Part shown: piece after piece, positions 10,047 through 21,331 of the stretch
Layout of the letters: each line of letters opens with the position of its first letter
Position numbering within the stretch: position 1 is the stretch's first letter
NCBI RefSeq assembly: GCF_014640815.1
Contig: NZ_BMHM01000001.1
Span: forward strand, 310,001-374,000
Origin: Vreelandella lutescens
GTDB taxonomy: Bacteria; Pseudomonadota; Gammaproteobacteria; Pseudomonadales; Halomonadaceae
DNA: 64,000 nucleotides
Direction of reading: 5' to 3'
The notes under the pieces: model-generated
Told to the model about the DNA's origin: nothing
Database searches by the model: none
Seen by the model: only the letters and a program-made list of their open reading frames with translations
Translations under genes and position numbers: made by a program

Positions 10047-11942
10047 ATGGAATTAAGAGAGTGGTTAATCATTCTAGGACTGGCACTGGTTTCGCTTATC
10101 GTTGTCGACGGTGTGCGTAGGCTCCAGCGTCAGCGTCGTGTGCCCCGGCTAGACCAAGCGGTAAAGGACTTACCCACCGCGAAGCTAGAAGAGTTAGACG
10201 ACGAGGCGAAAGAAGCCGAAATCAATTGGGAATTGCCGAATGGCGGTGCTCGGGTAGTCAAGCCTGCGGATTACAGCGGGCTTGGCAATAAGCCCAAACT
10301 AGAGCGCCAAGAGCATCCTGGGCCCTCCAAGGTGCTGTCGGATTTCCGTCGCTCGTTTAAAAAAGCGACCACCAAATCTGCGCCCACCGCAAAAGCAGCA
10401 GAACGTGCGGAGCCTACGGATGCTTTACGTTCAAAGGACGCTGTTGCCAAAGACACGATTGGCCCCATCGCCAAAGGCCCCAGCGCAGCCCCTGTAGCAG
10501 AGAAAAGCGAGCTACCGCGTCGCGAGCCCAGCCTCTTTGCGGCGGCCGAACGGGAAGCAGACGTGGCGAAAGCGCCTGCCCAGCCGGTAGAGCAAGCGCC
10601 GGTAGCGGCAGCACGCCCAACACCGGAGCCCGCCGTCGCCGCATCGCCAGCTGCTGAAGTGGTTGAACCAGTCTCTCAGCCACTGCCACAGCCACAACAG
10701 CCAGTGCCGGAACCAGAGCTAACCTCAGCGCATAAATCTGAGCCTCAAACAGCGCCGGAACCTGCCATTCAAACGGAATCAGCCACTACGCGCGAGCCAG
10801 AAGCTCATCTAGCGTCAGAAGCGCGGCCTGAATTAGCAGCCGAGCCCACGGCGGTTAAGGTAGATGCTCCGTCTGTTGAAGAGCCGGTTCCAACGCTAGA
10901 ACCCGAGCCGGTACTGCGCGCTGAGCCTGAAGATGCCGTGTTTGCCAAGCACGCGTCTGATGCGCCCAAGCGCCGCCAGCTGCGTGCCGACACGGCGGGC
11001 GACCATGAACTGGATGACGATGAAATCGACGAGTACCGCTTAGTCGATTTTGAAGGCATTGGCCGTTCTTTTAAACGTCGTATTATTGAGCGCCGTAAAG
11101 AGCGAGCGATCAAAAAAGCCGAAAAAGCAAAGCGTGCTGAAGCGGCAGCCAAGCAAAAAGCGGAGCGTAAAGCGTTAGAAGCAGAGCAGCGCCGTGAAGC
11201 TAAGCAGGCCGCCGAAGCTGAAAAAGCCCGTATCGCCCAAGAGAAAGCCCAGGCCCGCGAAGCGGCTGCCAGTGAAGCCGCTGCTAAGCGTGAAGCCATG
11301 CAGGCAATGCCCGCCGAGCCTGATCGCTATGAAGATAGTCGTGCCAGCCGCTATGAAGAGCACTATCAAGCGTTTGACGAGGACTATGAAGACGATATCG
11401 CGCCGCAAGATAACGTGGTGCGCGCGCATCCTACGTTGGAAAAAGCCCTTCGCCACGATGTGAATGGCGAACACGCCAAAGAAACGCTAGGCAACGCCGA
11501 TGAAATGATCGTGATCAGCGTGCTGTCACGAGACCCAGAAGGGTTTGATGGCAGCAAGCTGCTTGAACTGATGATGGCCTGCGGGCTCCGTTACAGCCGC
11601 ACTATGGGTGTATTCCACCGTTTTGAAACGGAAAGCCCGGATAGCGAGCTGCAGTTCTCCATGGTGAACGTGCTTAAGCCCGGCTCTTTCCCGATTGAAG
11701 AGATGGATGAGTTCGTGACCCCCGGCATCACTTTCTTAATGCCGCTACCCGGTGCCGTCGATAGCTCTGCTGCCTTTGAGGCGATGGTGGAAACGGCTAT
11801 GGTCGTGGTTCGCCACATGGGCGGTGAGCTGAAAGATGAGAACCGTAGCGTGATGACGGCACAAACCATTGAGTTTGCGCGGCAGCGCGTGCATGAGTTT
11901 GAGCGTCGCCACCGCTTGCACCGCCATATGCAGGCCCGCTAA
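10047..11942 (+). CDS. zipA: Cell division protein ZipA
   Basis: ZipA anchors FtsZ to the inner membrane at the division septum. The protein opens with the family signature MELREWLIILGLAL, a single N-terminal membrane helix, then a very long Pro/Glu/Ala-rich linker (about residues 100-300) and a Lys/Glu/Ala-rich charged helical stretch (about 340-420). It ends with the FtsZ-binding domain (about 485-630; MIVISVLSRDPEGFDGSKLL, then FEAMVETAMVVVRHMGG). At about 630 residues it is roughly twice E. coli ZipA (328), mostly from the linker. The start is chosen at MELREW by family comparison; in-frame ATGs at 10026 and 10038 are alternatives. ligA follows after a terminator. Confidence 0.95.
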   Translation: MELREWLIILGLALVSLIVVDGVRRLQRQRRVPRLDQAVKDLPTAKLEELDDEAKEAEINWELPNGGARVVKPADYSGLGNKPKLERQEHPGPSKVLSDFRRSFKKATTKSAPTAKAAERAEPTDALRSKDAVAKDTIGPIAKGPSAAPVAEKSELPRREPSLFAAAEREADVAKAPAQPVEQAPVAAARPTPEPAVAASPAAEVVEPVSQPLPQPQQPVPEPELTSAHKSEPQTAPEPAIQTESATTREPEAHLASEARPELAAEPTAVKVDAPSVEEPVPTLEPEPVLRAEPEDAVFAKHASDAPKRRQLRADTAGDHELDDDEIDEYRLVDFEGIGRSFKRRIIERRKERAIKKAEKAKRAEAAAKQKAERKALEAEQRREAKQAAEAEKARIAQEKAQAREAAASEAAAKREAMQAMPAEPDRYEDSRASRYEEHYQAFDEDYEDDIAPQDNVVRAHPTLEKALRHDVNGEHAKETLGNADEMIVISVLSRDPEGFDGSKLLELMMACGLRYSRTMGVFHRFETESPDSELQFSMVNVLKPGSFPIEEMDEFVTPGITFLMPLPGAVDSSAAFEAMVETAMVVVRHMGGELKDENRSVMTAQTIEFARQRVHEFERRHRLHRHMQAR

Positions 11943-11957
11943 ACGCCGCGTTGCGCG

Positions 11958-11992
11958 AACACCCGCCTTCCCCAAGAAGGCGGGTGTTTTTG
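11958..11992 (+). terminator. Rho-independent terminator after zipA
   Basis: A perfect 13-base stem AACACCCGCCTTC / GAAGGCGGGTGTT with a 5-base loop (CCCAA) is followed by TTTTGTT, 15 bases past the zipA stop. Confidence 0.9.
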
Positions 11993-12031
11993 TTACTAAA
12001 TACCCGTTTTATTTATCTTCGGAATGTCTGA

Positions 12032-14330
<2,299 letters not shown>

Positions 14331-14337
<7 letters not shown>

Positions 14338-16370
14338 GCGCGCACCAGCGCGCTAATCACCCGCCTCCCTGGGTGTAGATGGTCGATGAGCGGCTGCTCT
14401 AGCGGCAGCGGCTCATCGCAAATGCGTGAGGCGATGACTTCCGCACATAGCGGCGCGCTGGCCAGCCCCCGCGAGCCATGGGCGGTGGATATCCACAGCC
14501 CTGGGTAGTGCTCGCCAGTAATAGGCGGCACTTTAGAAGCATCTTTACGCAGCACTGCGTAATCCCGCTGCCACGCGGCTGTGTGGGGTACTGGCCCGGC
14601 GTAAGGGGTTTTGTCGGGGCTTGCCGCGCGAACCGCTGCGCGACCTTCTAGCTGTGCCGGTGTAAGCGTCACACCGCTCGCCTCAAGCGTGGCCACCCAT
14701 TCTGGCAGTGCCTGCCTCAGCTCATCAATATTGCGCTGGTGCTCTTCCTCGACCAGTTGCGTTGTGGCGTTATTGGGCACAAAGCTCGCGCCGAAGGTCA
14801 GTACGTTATCCATCGGCGGCGATACATAGCCTCCTGCGCACACCACTTTAGTGGGCACCTCAGTGCCTTCTGGCAGCGTTAACTCGCTGACCTGGCCGCG
14901 CACCTGCTGCAACGGCAGCTCGGCGGTTTGGGCAAACTGGTTAGCTAGGGATGCCGTCGCCACGACCACATGATCAGCCTGCAGCGTTTCACCGCGGGCC
15001 AGCGTGACCTGCCACTGCGCCGTTTTAGAGGCTTGCTGGGCTTGTTGCAGCTCGGTGACGTCGCCCTGCCGGAAGGTAATATTGTCGTGCTGCAACAGTT
15101 GTTCGCAGAGCTTTTTGGGCTGAACCCAGCCCGCCTGGGGATAAAAAAGCCCGTGTGCCGCTGAGACCGGCACGCCAGCTAGGCTGCTCAGCGCGTCACT
15201 CTGTGCAGACACAACCGATTCCGGTAGCGGATGATTGGCCAGAAAACACTGCTGGCGGGTTGCCTCTTTATCGCTTAGCGCTAGCTGTAACACGCCACAA
15301 GGCTGCCAAAGCGGCGGCTCCTGTGGAAAAGCGGCGGCCAGTTGCCCCAGCCAGCGCTGGCTATACAGAAGCCCCGCTAGGTAAACGCGGCTTTGGTGAT
15401 TGGTTTCCACCGCGAGCTTTACATAGAGCGCCCCCTGGCGGTTGCCAGAACCGCCCGCGCCAGGGGAGTCGCGCTCAATCACCGTCACTTGCTTGCCGCG
15501 CTTAGCCAGCGCTGCCGCCACGCTGCTGCCCGCCATGCCTGCGCCGATCACCACCACGTGCTTGGCTTCATAGTGGGCAGGCGGCGTGAACCACGGCGTC
15601 GCGCTGCGCCGTCTATCCGTAGGCGGGGCCTCAATGGCGCCTGCCAACATCTCCCGCTTACGGCCAAAACCGGGCACTTTCTTCCACTGAAACCCTGCCG
15701 CCTTTAGCCCGCGCTTCACAACACCTGCACAGGTAAAGGTAGCGAAGGTAGCGCCTGGGCGTGACCGCGCTGCCATGGCCTCAAAAAGCTCGGGTTGCCA
15801 CATGTCTGGGTTTTTAGAGGGCGCAAAGCCGTCTAAAAACCAAGCATCGACTTGGCCCTCCAGCAGGTTTAGCCGCTCGGTGGTGTCGCCAAAGTGCAGA
15901 TCGAGGGTAACGCGCTCGCTTAGGTGCAAACGGTGGATGCCGCTCACCGCTTCCGGCCATAGCGCACACAGCACCTGTGAATAACCGGCAAGCGACGGCC
16001 ACGCGCTCAGGGCGCGGGTTAGCGCTTCCCGGTCGAGGGGAAATTTTTCTGTGGATAACAGATGCAGCCGTGCGTCTTTTGGGGCGTGCTGCTCAAAGCA
16101 AGCCCAGGCGCACAGCATGTTCAACCCGGTGCCAAAGCCTGTCTCGCCAATCACGAACGCCCGCGCTTCCTGCCAAGCCGCAAACCGCTCGGGAAGCCGA
16201 TTGGCCCCTAAGAAAACGTGCTCGGTTTCTGCGCGGCCATCTTCCCTGGAAAAATAGAGGTCGTCGAAAACGTCGGAATGGGGTGACGTATCGTTCCAAG
16301 AGAGCGTTGGGGCCGTTAATGCCGCGAGGGGTGGCAGGGAACTTGGGTGTTGGGCAGGGCGTTGAGTCAC
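14331..16370 (-). CDS. mnmC: Bifunctional tRNA mnm5s2U34 biosynthesis protein MnmC
   Basis: Two fused enzymes complete the modification of the wobble uridine in certain tRNAs. The N-terminal methyltransferase domain (about residues 1-250; GETGFGTGLNMLCAWACFE SAM-binding motif and DAWFLDGFAPSKNPDMW) is MnmD-like. The C-terminal FAD-dependent oxidoreductase (about 270-679; VVVIGAGMAGSSVAAALAKRG dinucleotide motif) removes the carboxymethyl group. The length of 679 residues is typical. It is convergent with and slightly overlaps the YheU-like gene. Confidence 0.95.
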
Positions 16371-16452
16371 GCGAGCATCCGTGGTGATGAATGGTTGGTT
16401 AAAAAATGATCAATTTGTTAATCGGGGCGCTATCTCTGGCTTATAGAAAAGC

Positions 16453-16506
16453 GTCCGCCGGGTTTTCACAGAGTTTTCCACAGGCTCTGTGAAAAAGCGG
16501 GCGGAC
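16453..16506 (-). terminator. Long nested hairpin, probable terminator of yciI
   Basis: Two nested perfect stems lie between mnmC and yciI: GTCCGCC (16453-16459) with GGCGGAC (16500-16506), and TTTTCACAGAG (16463-16473) with CTCTGTGAAAA (16485-16495), loop TTTTCCACAGG. On the minus strand the stem is followed by GCTTTTCTAT, which fits a terminator for yciI. It could also be a small REP-like repeat element. Confidence 0.6.
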
Positions 16507-16528
16507 CCTCCACACTCGCCCCTAAGGG

Positions 16529-16828
16529 TCAAGGCAAAACTTTTTTGAACGGCTTAACAATTACCTTGGCATAGACCCCAGCGATGATGTATGGGTCGGC
16601 GTCTGCCCAGGCTTGGGCCTCTTCTAAACTGTCGAATTCTGCCACTACTAAGCTGCCGCTAAAGCCCGCATCGCCGGGGTTGTCGGAATCAATGGCGGGG
16701 TGCGGGCCAGCCAGAATAAGACGACCTTCATCGCGCAGTGCTTCAAGCCTTGCGAGGTGGTCAGGACGGGCTGCTAAGCGGCGTTCTAAGCTGTTAGCAA
16801 CATCTTCACTGATAATGGCATAAAGCAT
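16529..16828 (-). CDS. yciI: YciI family protein
   Basis: A 99-residue YCII-domain protein (opening [20 protein letters not shown], then [18 protein letters not shown] and [20 protein letters not shown]). The fold is ferredoxin-like and related to dehalogenase and DGPF proteins; its catalytic role is unproven. The start is the ATG preceded by AAGGAGTTATCCCC; the frame extends upstream to 16882 without a better site. As in enterobacteria it neighbours the yciV (rnm) and yciO homologues, here divergently. Confidence 0.9.
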   Translation of the reverse strand: MLYAIISEDVANSLERRLAARPDHLARLEALRDEGRLILAGPHPAIDSDNPGDAGFSGSLVVAEFDSLEEAQAWADADPYIIAGVYAKVIVKPFKKVLP

Positions 16829-16956
16829 GGGGATAACTCCTTGAAGGCAGGGGCAACGTATCGGCCGTAGCATTGACCGCACCCCGGTTAGCGCGCACCA
16901 TGGCGAGCCTGTTCGTGTTCAACACGCCTATTCTGACAAACTCGCCACACGGCGTC

Positions 16957-17919
16957 ATGCTAATGCCACTACTTCCTAATGCGCTTGCCTCAAAACTTCC
17001 CGCCGTGTTCGATGCCGACCAGCGCTACTCGGTCGACCTGCACATGCACTCGACCGCGTCCGACGGGGCGCTTTCTCCTGCTGACCTGGTGGCCTTATGC
17101 GCTGAACGTGGTGTGACCCACATGGCGCTCACCGACCACGACACCATGGACGGCGTTGAAGAAGCGAGCCACGCCGCCCAGCAGGCAGGGCTTTGCCTAG
17201 TGCCGGGGTGTGAGTTATCCACCCGCTGGCAGGGCATTAATATTCACGTGGTGGCCCTCATGCCCGGTGGGCTACAAGGGGCGATGATTGAAGGGCTTGA
17301 GCAGCAGCGCGAAGCGCGTATTAAACGTGCCGAAGTGATTGCCGAGCGGCTAGAAAAAATGGGCCTGCCTAATGCGCTGGAAAAAGCCCGCGCCCAGGCG
17401 GGCAGCGACCGCCCGCTAGGGCGGCCCGATTTTGCCCGGGCGTTAGTAGCAGAAGGCGTGGTGGCCGACTGGGCTGGCGCGTTTAAGCGCTACCTGGGCA
17501 GCGGCAAAAAAGGCGATGTTAAAGCCCATTGGCCGGAAATTAGCGAAGCAGTGGGTTGGGTCGTGGCGTCTGGCGGTGTGGCTGTGCTTGCCCATCCGCT
17601 GCGCTACGGGCTTACCCGGCGCAAGCGTGGCCTGTTGATGGATACCTTTATGGCCGCAGGTGGGCAAGGCGTGGAGCTGGTCAGCGGCCAGCAAAACCCT
17701 GACATGACCCGCGATTTGGCGCGCCAGTTGGTGGAGCGAGAACTGTACGCCTCGTTAGGCAGTGATTTCCACTTTCCTGGCAGCCATGCAGCGCCTGGCA
17801 GTATGAGCCCAGTGCCCCGTACCGCTGCGCCGCCTATTTGGCAGCATCCCCGTTTATCCCACCTGCGCGATGCCCCAAGCGGTATGCTGGGTGCTAAGCC
17901 GTTGAATCAGCTAAGCTGA
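16957..17919 (+). CDS. rnm: PHP-domain phosphoesterase, RNase AM (YciV/TrpH)
   Basis: This PHP-fold metal enzyme family includes E. coli RNase AM, a 5'-3' exonuclease on short RNA, and 3',5'-bisphosphate phosphatases. Metal-binding motifs are visible in order: DLHMHSTASDG, LTDHDTMDGV, PGCELSTRW, then AVLAHPLRY and SLGSDFHFPG. The start is uncertain: ATGs at 16957 and 16963 lie closest to the conserved domain, while the frame is open back to 16873, and none has a clear ribosome binding site. yciO follows 54 bases downstream, so the two are probably co-transcribed. Confidence 0.88.
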   Translation: MLMPLLPNALASKLPAVFDADQRYSVDLHMHSTASDGALSPADLVALCAERGVTHMALTDHDTMDGVEEASHAAQQAGLCLVPGCELSTRWQGINIHVVALMPGGLQGAMIEGLEQQREARIKRAEVIAERLEKMGLPNALEKARAQAGSDRPLGRPDFARALVAEGVVADWAGAFKRYLGSGKKGDVKAHWPEISEAVGWVVASGGVAVLAHPLRYGLTRRKRGLLMDTFMAAGGQGVELVSGQQNPDMTRDLARQLVERELYASLGSDFHFPGSHAAPGSMSPVPRTAAPPIWQHPRLSHLRDAPSGMLGAKPLNQLS

Positions 17920-17973
17920 AAGAGATATCGCTAAAAACCTTAGCTAACAGATGCCTACGGGCAGGAGTGAGCG

Positions 17974-18597
17974 ATGAGCCAATATTTTCAGATTCATCCG
18001 GAAAACCCGCAAAAGCGGCTGATCGACCAAGCCACCGAGATTATTCGTAAGGGCGGAGTGGTGGCCTACCCCACGGATTCAGGCTACGCGCTGGGCTGCC
18101 ATTTAGGCGAAAAGAAGGCCATCGAAAAAATCAAATGGCTGCGCTCGCTGGATGATAAGCACAACTTCACCCTGGTGTGTTCCGACCTTTCCGAAATTGG
18201 CACCTACGCTAAAGTGGATAACGCGGTGTTCCGGCTGCTGAAAGCCCACACGCCTGGCCCCTACACCTATATTCTTGATGCCACCACCGAAGTACCGCGC
18301 CTTCTGCTACACCCCAAGCGCCGCTCTATCGGCGTGCGAGTGCCAGATCATCGAATTACTCACGCGCTGCTTGAAGCGCTAGGCGGGCCGCTGATGAGCG
18401 TGACGCTAATTCCAGTAGGTGAAGCGCTGCCCATGAGCGACCCAGAAGAGATTCGTGAACGCTTTGGTGCCCATCTGGATTTGATTATTGATGGCGGAGC
18501 CTGCCATCTCGACCCCACCAGCGTGATTGATTTACGCGAGCTGCCGCCCAAAATTGTGCGCGTCGGTCGTGGAGACGTGACGCCGTTTCAAGAGTAA
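17974..18597 (+). CDS. yciO: YciO, Sua5/YciO/YrdC family protein
   Basis: A 207-residue member of the L-threonylcarbamoyl-AMP synthase superfamily. It has the nucleotide-binding N-terminus (GGVVAYPTDSGYALGCHLG), KHNFTLVCSDLSEI, the PGPYTYIL segment and IGVRVPDHRI. It belongs to the YciO branch, whose cellular role is less clear than that of TsaC. The start ATG has GGAG upstream (CAGGAGTGAGCG). It is downstream of rnm and ends just before a strong bidirectional terminator. Confidence 0.92.
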   Translation: MSQYFQIHPENPQKRLIDQATEIIRKGGVVAYPTDSGYALGCHLGEKKAIEKIKWLRSLDDKHNFTLVCSDLSEIGTYAKVDNAVFRLLKAHTPGPYTYILDATTEVPRLLLHPKRRSIGVRVPDHRITHALLEALGGPLMSVTLIPVGEALPMSDPEEIRERFGAHLDLIIDGGACHLDPTSVIDLRELPPKIVRVGRGDVTPFQE

Positions 18598-18613
18598 GCG
18601 GGGGTTGGGAATC

Positions 18614-18648
18614 ACGAAAACGGGGGCGCTTAGCGCCCCCGTTTTCGT
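18614..18648. terminator. Bidirectional rho-independent terminator
   Basis: A perfect 17-base inverted repeat (18614-18630 and 18632-18648; core AACGGGGGCGC / GCGCCCCCGTT) lies between the convergent yciO and K+ channel genes. The arm gives a T-rich tail on one strand and an A-rich one on the other, so it can serve both genes. Confidence 0.9.
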
Positions 18649-18660
18649 AGGGGCGAGGCG

Positions 18661-19563
18661 CTATTTATCCTCGCTGGCTGACTCATCGTCGGTACTATCC
18701 TTGTGTGCTTTTTTGCGCGGGTCTTCGCTGTTTTCGTCTAGCCACGTGCCGCAGCGCAGGCAGTAGCGGGCGCGCTTTTCATGGCGGTCGTGGCCACAAC
18801 CGGGGCAGGCCTCTTCAGAGTAGCGGTCTTCACGAATCGAACGAATCACCTGGGCGGAAAACACCCCCGTCGGCACGGCGATAATCGAGTAACCAATTAA
18901 CATCAGGATGACCGTGATCGCTTTGCCCAGCGGGGTGGCGGGCACAATATCCCCATACCCCACGGTCGTCATACTCACGATGGCCCAATACATCGACATG
19001 GGAATACTGGTAAAGCCCGATTCCGGTGACTCAATGGTGTACATCAACGCAGCAAATAGCGTGACTACCATTAAAATACTGCTAAAAAAGAGCAGGATCT
19101 GGCGCAGACTACGCTTGAGCGCATCCAGCAGCAGCCTGCCTTCCCCGACAAACTCCATCAGCCGCAAAATGCGGAAGATACGCAGCACCCGCAAAATCCG
19201 CACAATCACCAGCCCATGGGCACCCGGCACCAGCAGCACCAGCCAGGTAGGAATGATGGCCACCAAATCGACGATGCCATAAAAACTTTTCAAATAAACC
19301 GTGGGGCGTTCCAGGCAGTAGAGCCGTACCAGCAGTTCCAGGCTAAACAGCAGCGTAAAGGCCCACTCGATATAGAAAAAAATATGCCCGTAGCGTTCGG
19401 CATAGATCTCAATGCTGCCCAGCAAAATCACCGCAACGCTCAAAATGATCGCGATGATCAAGGCGATATCGAACGCCTTGGCACCCGGCGTATCGGACTC
19501 AAAAATAATATGAAACAGCCGGGCGCGGAGTCCTTCGGCACCAGGGGTGAGTGGAAAGCTCAT
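18661..19563 (-). CDS. Voltage-gated potassium channel-like ion transporter with C-terminal zinc ribbon
   Basis: A six-transmembrane ion-transport protein. S4 carries regularly spaced arginines (VIVRILRVLRIFRILRL). The pore loop has the K+ selectivity filter TVGYGD within SMTTVGYGDIVPATPLGK. After S6 the cytoplasmic tail contains two CxxC pairs (CPGCGHDRHEK, then CLRCGTW), i.e. a zinc ribbon, and a hydrophilic end. The 300 residues fit small bacterial Kv-like channels. The ribbon is an unusual addition and could be a regulatory element. Confidence 0.88.
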   Translation of the reverse strand: MSFPLTPGAEGLRARLFHIIFESDTPGAKAFDIALIIAIILSVAVILLGSIEIYAERYGHIFFYIEWAFTLLFSLELLVRLYCLERPTVYLKSFYGIVDLVAIIPTWLVLLVPGAHGLVIVRILRVLRIFRILRLMEFVGEGRLLLDALKRSLRQILLFFSSILMVVTLFAALMYTIESPESGFTSIPMSMYWAIVSMTTVGYGDIVPATPLGKAITVILMLIGYSIIAVPTGVFSAQVIRSIREDRYSEEACPGCGHDRHEKRARYCLRCGTWLDENSEDPRKKAHKDSTDDESASEDK

Positions 19564-19605
19564 CGCGTCATCCTGAAGTGGGCTTAATGAATCGTGAAAA
19601 CGTGT

Positions 19606-20505
19606 TTAGCGTAGCGCGGTTTCGTGTGCCAAGCGACGGGCCAGCTGTAACGCCGCCACGCCATAGGCCGTGGTTGGCATGCCGGCACTATCTAATGCAG
19701 TGGGGAGTATGGCGGCATCTGCCCGGCTCGCGTCATCCAGCTCAGCGTGTGTGGCTAGCGTTGCTAGCGCCTGTTGTGCTGCGGTTAAGTGTTCAGCGTT
19801 ATGGCTATCGTGATAGGCATCCAAAGCAACCGTCGCACGATGCAGCCATTCGGCGGGGTGAGTGGCGTTGGGTAGCTGCCACTGCTGGCTACCTAATGCA
19901 TTACCACGAGCCGCTTTGCTGCTATCGGAAGGCCGTAGCGGCACTTGGTTGGCCAGCGCGATTGCCAGCGTCCACAAGGCCTGGGGGTCGCCTGCTTTTA
20001 GCTCTAGCTCCACTTCGCAAATGGGTACGCGTGCCTCACCGCAAACGATCTCACCCTCATCGAATACCAACTCGATATGGCTCTCTTGCCAAACAAGCTG
20101 CCAACTGCGGCGAGTAAAGTCAGTGCCTAACGTGGGACGCAACTGAGCGATGGTACCCGCCAAGGTGTCTTGAAACGGTGGCAGGTTAGCCAGAGCAGTA
20201 TGGTCTAGGGTGTGTTCAGGAACTTGCCATTCCCACTCTTGTCGGCTGGAGAGCCCGCCGCCGCCATGGCCTGCGGTTTTGACTGTTTGTAGCACGCGCT
20301 CGCCCAGCCTGCGTAAGCGAACGGCGACGTTAGCGGCGGCAAGGTGGCCACTGGGTGTATCAAAATAGGTATTGGTAAGCGTTTGTTTTTCTTGTGATGC
20401 ATTAGCCAATACAGGATGGCTGAGCAGGGCACCAAGCTGTGTGGGCGAAAGCGCCAACTTTAGCTCTATTTCTGTTGGCGCTGACACTTCATTCGTATTT
20501 TTCAT
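19606..20505 (-). CDS. CYTH-domain protein, probable inorganic triphosphatase
   Basis: The N-terminal CYTH domain has the diagnostic ExExK motif (EIELKL) and further charged tunnel residues (NTYFDTP, VRLRRLG, QTVKTAG, EVELELKAG). This matches YgiF-type triphosphate tunnel enzymes that cleave inorganic triphosphate. The C-terminal third is helical and shorter than the CHAD domain of YgiF. The start is the ATG at 20505 with GAGGTG 9 bases upstream; a GTG four codons earlier is less likely. It is divergent from the phosphate-uptake pair at 20.6 kb. Confidence 0.82.
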   Translation of the reverse strand: MKNTNEVSAPTEIELKLALSPTQLGALLSHPVLANASQEKQTLTNTYFDTPSGHLAAANVAVRLRRLGERVLQTVKTAGHGGGGLSSRQEWEWQVPEHTLDHTALANLPPFQDTLAGTIAQLRPTLGTDFTRRSWQLVWQESHIELVFDEGEIVCGEARVPICEVELELKAGDPQALWTLAIALANQVPLRPSDSSKAARGNALGSQQWQLPNATHPAEWLHRATVALDAYHDSHNAEHLTAAQQALATLATHAELDDASRADAAILPTALDSAGMPTTAYGVAALQLARRLAHETALR

Positions 20506-20641
20506 GACAATCGCCACCTCATTGTTGTGACAGTTTGGTTAAATTTTGATGACATTATGAACTTTTCATGACGGCGGCGGACGCACTCTTTATACTGATG
20601 CCCGCCATTTCCAGGCTCCCCGAAAACAGGCTAAAGGCTAT

Positions 20642-21322
20642 ATGGTAACCTCCAACCCTTTTTCCGCGATGTTTGGCCGCTCGCCATTCCAGCCGTTGCT
20701 GGCCCACATCGTCAAGGCCAATGAATGCGCCGACCAACTGCTGCCATTCTTTGAGGCAACACTTGCCGGTGATTGGGACACCGCGGCTGAACTGCGCGAG
20801 AACGTGACGCGCTTAGAGCACGACGCCGACACCCTGAAAACAGAATTACGGCTTAACCTCCCCAATACCATGTTCTTACCGGTATCGCGCTCTGACCTGC
20901 TTGATTTGATTAGCGTACAGGACAAGATCGCCAACAAGGTACGCGACATTACCGGCATTATGCTGGGCCGTAAAATGCGCGTGCCCGATGAGCTGGCGGA
21001 TCTCATGCGTGAATACATGGTCACCAGCGTGGCCTGTGTTGCTCAGGCACGCCAAGCCCTTGAAGAGCTGAAAGACCTGCTCGAATCCGGTTTTGGTCGC
21101 AACGTATCGGATGTCATGCAAAACATGATCCGCGAGTTGCACACGCTTGAGCACCAAGCCGATGACCAGCAGGTGGCTATTCGTCGCCGCTTGTTTGAGC
21201 TTGAAAGCCAGCTACCGCCGGTCGATGTGATCTTCCTTTACAAGATTATCGACTGGGTAGGCGAGCTGTCTGATCGCGCTGAACGTGTGGGCAGTCGCCT
21301 GCAGATTTTGACCGCTCGCTAA
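20642..21322 (+). CDS. DUF47/TIGR00153-type PhoU-like Pit accessory protein
   Basis: A 226-residue all-helical PhoU-like protein (NPFSAMFGRSPFQPLLAHI start; RLEHDADTLKTELRLNLPNTMFLPVSRSDLLDLI; CVAQARQALEELKDLLESGFG; LEHQADDQQVAIRRRLF). Members are encoded beside Pit transporters and probably tune phosphate uptake. The pit gene follows 9 bases after the stop, forming a two-gene operon. Confidence 0.9.
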   Translation: MVTSNPFSAMFGRSPFQPLLAHIVKANECADQLLPFFEATLAGDWDTAAELRENVTRLEHDADTLKTELRLNLPNTMFLPVSRSDLLDLISVQDKIANKVRDITGIMLGRKMRVPDELADLMREYMVTSVACVAQARQALEELKDLLESGFGRNVSDVMQNMIRELHTLEHQADDQQVAIRRRLFELESQLPPVDVIFLYKIIDWVGELSDRAERVGSRLQILTAR

Positions 21323-21331
21323 GGGGATCCC

